Of a DNA stretch of 64,000 nucleotides, positions 37,220 through 45,506 are shown in pieces; the stretch's first letter is position 1, and each line of letters begins with the position of its first letter. Under the pieces are notes generated by a model, which saw nothing but the letters and a program-made list of their open reading frames with translations, had not been told where the DNA came from and did not search any database. The DNA is taken from NCBI GenBank assembly GCA_030725715.1, contig JANRFG010000032.1, positions 90,906-154,905 on the forward strand, in the 5' to 3' direction. Source of the DNA: Opitutales bacterium. Lineage in GTDB: Bacteria > Verrucomicrobiota > Verrucomicrobiia > Opitutales > UBA953. The translations under genes were made by a program, and so were the position numbers.

Positions 37220-39277
37220 TTATCGGGCGACGCGGACCTGGCGGAAGCCGGCGGTGGCCCCGAAGACGAGCAGGTCGAGCGAGGTCTTTTCCTTGCCGAG
37301 GCTGGGATGCTTGCCCTTGAAGGTCTGGTCGTTGACCTGGACGGTCACCTCGTCGCCTTTGAAGGTCAGCCGGACCGGAATCCATGCGCCGGCCGCGAGT
37401 TTCAGGTTCTTCTTGGCGATGTCTTCGGTGGCGGTAGCGGGTTCGCCCTTGGACGGATTCTTGGTCAGGACCGAGGAGGTGCGCGAGATGACGAGACGGA
37501 AGCCGGCGTCGCCGGCTCCGAAGCGGAGTGAGACACGGTTCGCGCCCTGCAGGTTCACTTCGCAGTCGAGGACGCCGTCGCCGAAGGCCAGCGGTGCGCG
37601 GAGTGACGCCGGTTTGTCCAGACCACCCTTGGGCTGCGCGAAGAGGCCGCCGTCGCGGGCGGTCCATTCGCCGGCGGAGGACAGCGGTGCGAGGGGCGTG
37701 GCCGTTCCCGTCAGCGAAGGCAGGGTGACGATTCGCGCATGCGTGGGCTTCACGTCCGCCGGAGGCAGTTCGCGGCTGTAGCCGCCATCGCGATAGCGGC
37801 GGAGGAGGTCCTTCATTTCAGCCACGACCTCAGGGTGCTCCCCTGAGACATCCTTGGTCTCGGCCGGGTCGGTCTCGAGATCGTACAGTTGGGAGCGGAA
37901 CTGGTCTTTACGTGACCTGCGCGCGCCTTCGGCGATCTCATCGACGGGCACGCCCTCGATCCATTTCCAGCGGCCCTTGCGGACCGCGAACGTCCCGTCG
38001 GCGCTGTGGACGATCATGTCCTCGCGGCCTTTGGCGTCGGCGGAGCCTAGGAGCACGGGGAGGAAGCTGCGGCTGTCCTCGGCGCCGGTCTCTTTGGCGG
38101 GGAGCGGCGTGCCGACGATCTCCGCGGTCGTCGCCAGGATGTCGACCACGCTGACCGTTTGCTTGGCGGTGGAGCCGGCGGCCACCTTGCCGGGCCAGCG
38201 CGCGATGAAGGGGACCTTGAAGCCGCCTTCCCAGACGTCGTGCTTGCTGCCGCGGAGCGCGCCGTTGATCTTCAGTCCTGCCTTGGAGGCAGTCGTCTGC
38301 AGGAGGCGCTCGTTCTCCGGCCTGCACACGCCGCCGTTGTCGCTGGTGAAGATGACGAGCGTGTCCTGGGTCGCTCCCATCTTGTCGAGCGTGGCAAGGA
38401 TGCGGGCGACGCTCAGGTCGAGTTCATGGATCCAGTCGCCGTAGGGGCCGGCTGCGCTTTTCCCGGCGAGGTCTTTGTCGGGAGTGATCGGGTTGTGGAC
38501 GGCGACGGGCGCGAAGTAGAGGAAGAAGGGCTGGTCCTTGGGCTGGGCTTCGAGCCAGCCCGTAGCCTTGTCGGTGAGCACCTTCATGACCCGCTCTTTT
38601 TTCCGGCGTGGCGCATCCAGTTCGAGGATCTTCGCCCGCCCGTTCTCCGTATCCTCGGGCCCGTAGGTCGCCTGGTAGTCATCGCTGTCGGCCGCCGGGC
38701 CGGCTAGCTTCATGCCGGCGGGGAACGTTCCGGAGCGGAGGCCGTAGACGAAGCGGTCCTCGACATAGACGCCCGTGAGGTCGCCATGGTTGCTGGGCAC
38801 GCCGAAGTGATAGTCGAAGCCGATGTCAAGCGGACCCGGGGACAGTTCGGCCTGGTAATCCGTGCGCCACTTCGGGTCTTCGTTCTCCCGGCCGTAACCG
38901 AGGTGCCATTTGCCCACGGCGGCGGTGCGGTAACCTTTCGCCTTCAGCAGGGAGGCCAGGTTGACGCGGGTCGGCTCGATGTGCAGGGGCGAGAAAGTGC
39001 CGAGCACTTCATGCGTCAGCGAGGTCCGCCAGCAGTAGCGGCCGGTGAGCAGCGAGTAGCGGGTGGGGGAGCAGACGGAGGACGTCGTGTTGCCGTCGGT
39101 GAAGCGGCGGCCTTCGGCGGCGAGCCGGTCGATCGCGGGGGTGCGGACCAGCTTCGGATCCGCGCCGTAACAGCCGGCGCTCCCGTAGCCGTAGTCGTCG
39201 GCGAGGATGACGACGATGTTGGGGCGGTCGGCGGCGACGGCGGTCAGCGCGAGGAGGAGGGCGAGGAGAGGACGCAT
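37220..39277 (-). CDS. Sulfatase with C-terminal DUF1080/LamG-like beta-sandwich extension
   Basis: RPNIVVILADDYGYGSAGCYG; TSSVCSPTRYSLLTGRYCWRT; VFTSDNGGV; C-terminal FGDGVLDCEVNLQGANRVSLRFGAGDAGFRLVISR. Confidence 0.93.
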   Translation of the reverse strand: MRPLLALLLALTAVAADRPNIVVILADDYGYGSAGCYGADPKLVRTPAIDRLAAEGRRFTDGNTTSSVCSPTRYSLLTGRYCWRTSLTHEVLGTFSPLHIEPTRVNLASLLKAKGYRTAAVGKWHLGYGRENEDPKWRTDYQAELSPGPLDIGFDYHFGVPSNHGDLTGVYVEDRFVYGLRSGTFPAGMKLAGPAADSDDYQATYGPEDTENGRAKILELDAPRRKKERVMKVLTDKATGWLEAQPKDQPFFLYFAPVAVHNPITPDKDLAGKSAAGPYGDWIHELDLSVARILATLDKMGATQDTLVIFTSDNGGVCRPENERLLQTTASKAGLKINGALRGSKHDVWEGGFKVPFIARWPGKVAAGSTAKQTVSVVDILATTAEIVGTPLPAKETGAEDSRSFLPVLLGSADAKGREDMIVHSADGTFAVRKGRWKWIEGVPVDEIAEGARRSRKDQFRSQLYDLETDPAETKDVSGEHPEVVAEMKDLLRRYRDGGYSRELPPADVKPTHARIVTLPSLTGTATPLAPLSSAGEWTARDGGLFAQPKGGLDKPASLRAPLAFGDGVLDCEVNLQGANRVSLRFGAGDAGFRLVISRTSSVLTKNPSKGEPATATEDIAKKNLKLAAGAWIPVRLTFKGDEVTVQVNDQTFKGKHPSLGKEKTSLDLLVFGATAGFRQVRVAR

Positions 39278-39281
39278 GAGA

Positions 39282-40778
39282 TTATTTTCCTTCGGCGGCC
39301 CAGCGCTTCATCTGCGCGATGTTGCGTTCGACCTCAGGGTTGCCCTTGCCGAGGTACGGCTTCATGTCGCTGTCATACATGGCCATGGATTCCGGGGCGG
39401 GGTCCCGGGTCGCGACGAGCTTGGCGTCGAGGCGCTGGCGGTGCTCGGCCAGCACGGCGGCGTAGGCCGGATCGTCCGCCAAGTTGCGGACCTGCCAGCG
39501 ATCGGCCGAGAGCTCGTAAAGTTCCTCACGAGGGCGGGTGGGGCTGAAGAGGAGTTTCTCGGAGAGTTCCGAGAGCTTGCCGGCGGCGTGCAGGGCGCGG
39601 AGCTGTTGCACGATCTGCTTGCCGTCCTTGTAGGCGCAGGGTTGCAGGTGAGGGCGCTGCGGGTGATAGTTGCGGATATAGATGAACTTGTCCGTGCGGA
39701 GGCTGCGGAGCTTCTCGGTGGTCTCGTCGCAGCGGTCCCGGGCGGAGAAGGCCTCGTCACGCTGGGCGTAGTTCGGTGCCAGGATGTCCTTGCCCTGCAT
39801 CCAGGAAGGGACGCCGAGCCCGGCGGCGGCGAGCGAGAGGGCGGCGAGGTCGATGTGTTCGACGAGATCGGGGCGGACCAGGCCGGCGGGGACGCCGGGG
39901 CCGCGGATGATGAGCGGGACGTGCGCGCCTTCTTCGTAGAGGAACTGCTTGCCGCGGGCGTGGCTGATGCCGTGGTCGGTCATGAAGACGATCAGCGTGT
40001 TCGCCAGCTGGCCTTCCTTCTCGAGGCGGGCGAGCACCCGGCCGACATGCAGGTCAGTCAGGCGGACCGAGTCCAGGTAGTCGGCCCAATCCTGCAGCAG
40101 CACCGGGTCGCGGGGGTAGTAGGGAGGCAGGGCGACCTTCGAGGGGTCCGTGCCCGCTCCGAGTTCGCGGACGACCCGCTGGCGGAACTGTTCGCGGGCG
40201 GCCTCGGCGCCTTCGCGCAGTTTGCCTCCGTGCAGTTGGACCTGCATGAAGAACGGCTGACCCGGCTTGCGGCCGGCCCAGTCATGCGAGTCGTAGATGG
40301 CCTTGTCCCACTCGAAGTTATAGTCCGTCTTGCCGAGGCGATTGCCTGCGCCGGCCTTGGCCTTCTTGCCTTTGCCGGCACCGAAGGGCAGGCCACGGAA
40401 GTCCAGGTCAGGCAGACCGCTACCGATGCAGGTGTAGTAGCCGCCCTGCTGGAAGAGCTTCGGCGTGGGCGTGACCTCCTTGGGCAGGTTGATCTTCAGT
40501 TCGCCTCGCCCGCTGCGGTGGTGGTGGGCGCCGATGGTCGTCTGATACATCCCCGTCACCAGCGCGGAGCGGCAGGGCGAGCAGACCGGCGCCGTCACGT
40601 AGGCCCGGCTGAAGCGGATGCCCTCCTTGGTGAGCCGGTCGACGTGCGGGGTGGCGATGGTGGTCTCGCCGTAGCTGCCGAAGTTCGCGGACATATCATC
40701 CACGATGAACCAGAGGATGTTAGGCCGGTCGGCGGCGATGGCCGTCAGGGCGAAGAGCAGGCAGAGGAGAGGGCGCAT
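39282..40778 (-). CDS. Sulfatase (heparan N-sulfatase-like)
   Basis: [77 protein letters not shown]. Confidence 0.93.
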   Translation of the reverse strand: MRPLLCLLFALTAIAADRPNILWFIVDDMSANFGSYGETTIATPHVDRLTKEGIRFSRAYVTAPVCSPCRSALVTGMYQTTIGAHHHRSGRGELKINLPKEVTPTPKLFQQGGYYTCIGSGLPDLDFRGLPFGAGKGKKAKAGAGNRLGKTDYNFEWDKAIYDSHDWAGRKPGQPFFMQVQLHGGKLREGAEAAREQFRQRVVRELGAGTDPSKVALPPYYPRDPVLLQDWADYLDSVRLTDLHVGRVLARLEKEGQLANTLIVFMTDHGISHARGKQFLYEEGAHVPLIIRGPGVPAGLVRPDLVEHIDLAALSLAAAGLGVPSWMQGKDILAPNYAQRDEAFSARDRCDETTEKLRSLRTDKFIYIRNYHPQRPHLQPCAYKDGKQIVQQLRALHAAGKLSELSEKLLFSPTRPREELYELSADRWQVRNLADDPAYAAVLAEHRQRLDAKLVATRDPAPESMAMYDSDMKPYLGKGNPEVERNIAQMKRWAAEGK

Positions 40779-40791
40779 GGAGGGTTAAGAT

Positions 40792-40830
40792 AAAGGGGTC
40801 AGACCCCATTAATAGGGTCTGACCCCTTTA
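40792..40830. repeat. Palindromic hairpin repeat, copy 2
   Basis: aaaggggtcagaccccattaatagggtctgacccctttta-type palindrome; 32-nt core identical to copy 1 at 19924-19962. Confidence 0.92.
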
Positions 40831-40848
40831 TGGGTAATGTGTAGGGGC

Positions 40849-42099
40849 TTACTTCTGGGTGAAGACGAAGACGCCGTGCTTGTTCGCAATGACGATGTCG
40901 GGCTTGGCGTCCTGGTTCACCTTGCCGGCGAAGAACTGGGTGCCGACGCCGCTGTCGGAGTCGATGCGGCGGGGGACGAATGTGGCGGCGCCAGCGGCGT
41001 CGCGGCTCAGTTCGAACCAGTAGAGCACCGGGTCGGCGTTGGGCTCGTCGTCGCCCTTGATGCCGTGGGCCCAGCGGCGCTTGCCGCAGATGATGTCGGG
41101 CAGGCCGTCGCCGTTCATGTCCATGAGCTCGACCGCGTGGATCTGGCTGAAGCCCTTGCCGTCGGCGTTGTCTTCCTTGGTCTTGCCGAGGATCACGTGC
41201 TCCTTGAAGGAGCCGTCGGCGTTCTGTTCGAACCACGAGAGGCCGTAGCTGTGGGCCTTGATGCTGGTGATGACGTCGTTCCGCCCGTCCTTGTTCACGT
41301 CGTAGACGTGCATCTGGGCTCCGCCGACGCCGAAGTTGGCGGGGTGGAACTTCCAGTCGGAGTCCTTGGACATGTCGGCGGGCTGTTCATACCAGCCGTT
41401 GGCTTCCAAGATGTCCATCCGGCCGTCGCCGTTGACGTCGCCGGCGCCGTAGCCGTGCGTATACTTGAAGATCTTCTGGTCGTTGGCCTTGTTCTTCGGC
41501 GTGATCGGACGGAAGCGGGCCTTGCCGAACGGATTCTTCCAGTCGATCTCGGCGAAGCCGAACTGGCCGCCATGACGGCCCTTGTTGTTCTTCGGATCCT
41601 TCACGCGATCGCTCGTGTGGCAGAGGAGCTCCGGCTTGCCGTCGCCGTTCATGTCGACGAGCTGGGGGGACTCGCCATCGGCGACATCGAAGATGTTATG
41701 GACGGTCCACGGGCCTGCCTTGCCCTTGGGGTTCTCGTAGACGAGGGCGGGGTCGCCGGGGAAACCGAAGACCAGGATGTCCTGCCAGCCGTCGGCGTTG
41801 AAGTCGTAGGCGTAGGAGATGAAATAGTCGGAATAGCCCGTCGCGCCGTTGAAGGGCGTCTTGTTCGGTCCCTTGTCATGCGAGGGCTCGACGGCGTAAG
41901 CGACCCGCTGCTTGAAGTCGGGGCCTTTCCAGATGAACCAGCCGGCGGCGACATCGACGTGGCCGTCATGGTCGAAGTCGGCGACCGCGCAGCCTTCGGC
42001 GACGAAGTCCTTGGTCAGGGTCTGCTTGTCGAAGGACAGTTCACCGGCGACGCAGCCGCTGAACAACGCGGCCAGAAGAAGGGGGGCGAGGGATCGCAT
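40849..42099 (-). CDS. FG-GAP/VCBS-repeat lipoprotein (beta-propeller)
   Basis: Start MRSLAPLLLAALFSGCVAG (lipobox). Repeated Ca-binding motifs DFDHDGHVDVAAG, DFNADGWQDILVFG, DMNGDGKPELL, DVNGDGRMDILEAN, DVNKDGRNDVITS, DMNGDGLPDIICG. Confidence 0.9.
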   Translation of the reverse strand: MRSLAPLLLAALFSGCVAGELSFDKQTLTKDFVAEGCAVADFDHDGHVDVAAGWFIWKGPDFKQRVAYAVEPSHDKGPNKTPFNGATGYSDYFISYAYDFNADGWQDILVFGFPGDPALVYENPKGKAGPWTVHNIFDVADGESPQLVDMNGDGKPELLCHTSDRVKDPKNNKGRHGGQFGFAEIDWKNPFGKARFRPITPKNKANDQKIFKYTHGYGAGDVNGDGRMDILEANGWYEQPADMSKDSDWKFHPANFGVGGAQMHVYDVNKDGRNDVITSIKAHSYGLSWFEQNADGSFKEHVILGKTKEDNADGKGFSQIHAVELMDMNGDGLPDIICGKRRWAHGIKGDDEPNADPVLYWFELSRDAAGAATFVPRRIDSDSGVGTQFFAGKVNQDAKPDIVIANKHGVFVFTQK

Positions 42100-42170
42100 G
42101 GGGGTAGGAGTAATACACCTCCCGTCCGGATTGGTTGCGAGGAGTTTTTGCCCGAACAGACCTTCCGGAC

Positions 42171-43370
42171 TTACTCCAGCCTTCCGAACATGATCCGTTC
42201 CTTCCGGCTGGGGTCGGAGTCCCCCTGGGTCACTGCCAGCCAGACGGACCCCTTGCTTTCGACGAAGCTGGGGTATTGGAAGGATTTGACGGTCTCGAAG
42301 CGGTATTTGCGCTCCCAGTTGAGGCCGTCCTTGGAGACGTCGACATTGAAGACGCTCCGGTTGACTCCGTCGATCCGGGTGCGCTCCTGCCACCCTAGGT
42401 AGTAGGTGCCGTTGAACTTATCGAACGTCGGCTTGGAGCCGGCGCCTTGCTTGACGAAGGCCTTCTCGCCCCCGGCCGTCCAGGTCCGCCCGTCTTGGCT
42501 CTCGCAGAACCAGTAGTTGTGGTCGCCGTTCTCTTGGCGGCAGATGGCCAGCCAGGTGCCGTCGGGCAGACGATTGACCGCGGGTTCGGTCAGGGCCGGG
42601 CCGCCGGGTCCGTTGAAATGACCGACGACTTCGAGGGTATCGGCGGCGGCGTTCAACGTGCAGAGCGCCTGCTGGGCGCCGAGGTAGTTGTTGATCGCGA
42701 CGTAGGTGCGGCCGTCGAATTCCTTGAAGTTGTCGAACAGGTAAAGTCCCGCGTCGACGGGCTTACGCTTGAAGCCCTGCTTGGCGGCGGCGGCATGCAG
42801 ATATCGCGGTTGGAGATCGAAGACGCCTTCGCTCGTGCGCAGCTTCATGCGATGGATCTCGCGCTCGAAGGTCAGCGTGCCGAGGTCGAAGTCGCGATAG
42901 TAAGTCTGCGACTGGCGCTTGCCGGGCTGTTCGCTGGCGAACCAGCAGCGGAGGGTCTTCGGGGCGATCTGCTTGATGCGGGGCACGAAGCAGGCGCCGA
43001 CGGGCAGCGTCTCATTGGCGAAGGCCTGTTCGGAGCGGGCGAGGGTCATCACGTCGAGCAGGCGCTCGTTGCGCAGGTCGACGATGGAGAGCGTCGCATA
43101 GACGAAGGGCCACTGGGCGGCCTCGCCGGCCTGACGGTCGTTGACCTCGGCCACGACGTACGCGCGGTCGCCGACGATCGTGAAATGGGCGTCGTGCGCG
43201 CCTTTGACCTCCGGGCCGGTGGCCTTGAAGAGGCTGGCCATGACCTTGTCGCCCGCGGCCTTGGCGTCCCAGCCTGCCGGTAGCAGCGAGGCGGACGGCT
43301 TAGGCTCTTCCTTGGGCGTGGAGCAGCCGGCGAGCAGGGCGGCGAGGCAGAGGAGCAGGCGGGTCTTCAT
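42171..43370 (-). CDS. Sialidase/BNR-like lipoprotein
   Basis: Lipobox LAALLAGCSTPKEE; Asp-box-like SQDGRTW and SKDGLNW; PAVNRLPDGTWLAICRQENGDHNYWFCES. Confidence 0.65.
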   Translation of the reverse strand: MKTRLLLCLAALLAGCSTPKEEPKPSASLLPAGWDAKAAGDKVMASLFKATGPEVKGAHDAHFTIVGDRAYVVAEVNDRQAGEAAQWPFVYATLSIVDLRNERLLDVMTLARSEQAFANETLPVGACFVPRIKQIAPKTLRCWFASEQPGKRQSQTYYRDFDLGTLTFEREIHRMKLRTSEGVFDLQPRYLHAAAAKQGFKRKPVDAGLYLFDNFKEFDGRTYVAINNYLGAQQALCTLNAAADTLEVVGHFNGPGGPALTEPAVNRLPDGTWLAICRQENGDHNYWFCESQDGRTWTAGGEKAFVKQGAGSKPTFDKFNGTYYLGWQERTRIDGVNRSVFNVDVSKDGLNWERKYRFETVKSFQYPSFVESKGSVWLAVTQGDSDPSRKERIMFGRLE

Positions 43371-43374
43371 AGGC

Positions 43375-45438
43375 TTACTTTGCCGGAGCGGCGACCGGGA
43401 GCAACTGGACGGCGTCGAGGATCACGAAGCCTTTGGTGTCCTCGTTGGATACGGTGAGCGTATAGTCCATGCCCTGACGAAGGCGGAGGAGGCCGACTTG
43501 ACGGAAGGCCTCACCGGCGGGGAGAGGCTGGGTCTGATCCACGGTGAAGCGATGATCGGCGCCGTCGCCGACGATCGTGACCGGCAGGCGCGTCGTCCGC
43601 GTCTCGTGGGCGGAGTAGGCCATGCGCAGCGCGAATTCGCCGTCGGCCGGTCCCTTGAAGCGGAACACCGCGCGCGACTTACCATCGGAGCGCTGTTCGT
43701 CGTGCAGGTAGCCCGTGCCGACGTGCGGCTTGAAGTTCGTGGAGCGTTCCCAGTCGCCCGAGAGTTCGGCCTGCGCGTCGTCGAGGATCAGTCCCGGCAG
43801 GGACTTCGGATCGATCGACATCGGGCCGGAGGAGCGGGCGGGCTTGGCGGGCAGCGGCGGAAGCACGGGCAGCTCAAGCACGACGTTCTGGGCGATCAAG
43901 CGCTTGCGGAGCGCGGGGTAGTCGAGGGCTTGGACGGTGACGTCGGCCTTGGCGGCGAGGGCGGCGGCGACACCGGCGCCTTGACCGATGGCCATCCAAG
44001 TCGGCTCGACGCGGACGGATGAATACGCGACGTGCGTGGCCGACAGGGCGACGGGGACGAGCAGGTTGGAGCACTCGGCCGCCGAGGGCGTGATGGCACG
44101 ATACGGAATATGATAGGCGTAGCCGTGGCGACGTCCCGGCATGCGCACCGGATAGATGGTGCCTTCGTTGATGACGCCGTCGGGCAGGGCCAGTCGGCGG
44201 CAGTCGTGCGAATCGATGGGGAAGGAAGAGATCGCGATCGGGTCGTCCTTCTGGGTGTCTTTGAGCACGTCGCTCTGCGTCAGGGTGAAACGGCCATCCA
44301 TGCGGCGTCCTTCGCGGACGTAGAGCTGCGGCGACCAATGTTGCGTCTCCGGGAATTCGTCACGGCAGAGGCCGAGTTCGGCCATCGTCGCGCGGATCTT
44401 CGCCGGGACGGCCGGATCGGTCGTCAGGAACTTGTAGAACTCGAGGGTATACTGCTTATGCTTTTCCCAGAGCTTCGCGCGGCCGACGGGGTCGGAGGCG
44501 CACCAGCCGTTGGCTTCGCCGACGAGTCCCATCGAGAACATCTTCCCGATGCCGTTATTGGCGTCGAACTTGTCGCCCGGCAGGGGGTAAAGATCCCAGG
44601 GCAGCGGCGCGTTCGGGTATTTCTGGAAATAACGGCGAATGAGCTCGAAGCGGGCCGGGTCGTAGGCCTTCGGCTCCGGGAAGGGCACGCGGTTCGTGGG
44701 GTTCTTCGTCAGGCAGAGGCGGAAGCTGTAGACCATGACGGTCTCTTCGCCGGCCTGGTCATCGCCCGGGCGGACGGACGTGATGAAAGGCAGCGGCAGA
44801 CCGTTGGCGTCGAAGCCGTTGATGGCCATCTTCTCCTTCGGGTATTGGCGGCCGGCGAACGATTCGCCGTATTCGTCGCGGCTCTCTCGACCGATGTGCC
44901 AGACCACGCCGGCGCGGGCCATCAGGTCGCCCTCATACGTGGCATCGATGAAGACTTTCGCGGTGTGCATGCCGCCGGACGTCCGCAGGCCGACGATCCG
45001 GGCGCCAGCTTTCTCGACGCCTTCTAAAGTCTGTTTCGTCAGCACGCTCACACCGGCTTCCTTGAGCATCGCGTCCGTCACGCGGGCGGCGACGTGCGGT
45101 TCGTAGGTCCAGACGGAGTTGTCCTTCACCGCGACGTCGTAAGGGAGCTTCACCCCGCGGCCGGCGTAATCGGCGGCGACGCGCTGGTGCCATTCCTCGA
45201 ACAGACCCAGCAGGGTTGAGCGGACGGTCTGGTTGGAATCGCTGAAGCTCAGGCCGCCGGTGTTGACGCCGCCGACGTGGGCGGTGGGTTCGAGGAGCAC
45301 GACTTTGGCGCCTTCGCGGGCGGCGGCGATCGCCGCGCAGAAGCCTCCCGGCGTGGCCCCGTAGACGATGACGTCGGCCTCCGCGGCCTGGGCGGGGCGG
45401 GTGAGCAGCAGGAGCCAGAGGGCGAGGAGGAGGCGCAT
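43375..45438 (-). CDS. FAD-dependent oxidoreductase
   Basis: Start MRLLLALWLLLLTRPAQAA (ATG 45436-45438). ADVIVYGATPGGFCAAIAAAREGAKVVLLEPTAHVGGVNTGGLSFSD; CSNLLVPVALSATHVAYSSVRVEPTWMAIGQGAG. Confidence 0.9.
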   Translation of the reverse strand: MRLLLALWLLLLTRPAQAAEADVIVYGATPGGFCAAIAAAREGAKVVLLEPTAHVGGVNTGGLSFSDSNQTVRSTLLGLFEEWHQRVAADYAGRGVKLPYDVAVKDNSVWTYEPHVAARVTDAMLKEAGVSVLTKQTLEGVEKAGARIVGLRTSGGMHTAKVFIDATYEGDLMARAGVVWHIGRESRDEYGESFAGRQYPKEKMAINGFDANGLPLPFITSVRPGDDQAGEETVMVYSFRLCLTKNPTNRVPFPEPKAYDPARFELIRRYFQKYPNAPLPWDLYPLPGDKFDANNGIGKMFSMGLVGEANGWCASDPVGRAKLWEKHKQYTLEFYKFLTTDPAVPAKIRATMAELGLCRDEFPETQHWSPQLYVREGRRMDGRFTLTQSDVLKDTQKDDPIAISSFPIDSHDCRRLALPDGVINEGTIYPVRMPGRRHGYAYHIPYRAITPSAAECSNLLVPVALSATHVAYSSVRVEPTWMAIGQGAGVAAALAAKADVTVQALDYPALRKRLIAQNVVLELPVLPPLPAKPARSSGPMSIDPKSLPGLILDDAQAELSGDWERSTNFKPHVGTGYLHDEQRSDGKSRAVFRFKGPADGEFALRMAYSAHETRTTRLPVTIVGDGADHRFTVDQTQPLPAGEAFRQVGLLRLRQGMDYTLTVSNEDTKGFVILDAVQLLPVAAPAK

Positions 45439-45506
45439 GGGCGGGGAAGAGGCCAACTTAGCCCTCGGCCCTGTTTTGCCAACTTAATCTGCCTTTTGCC
45501 CTCTGC

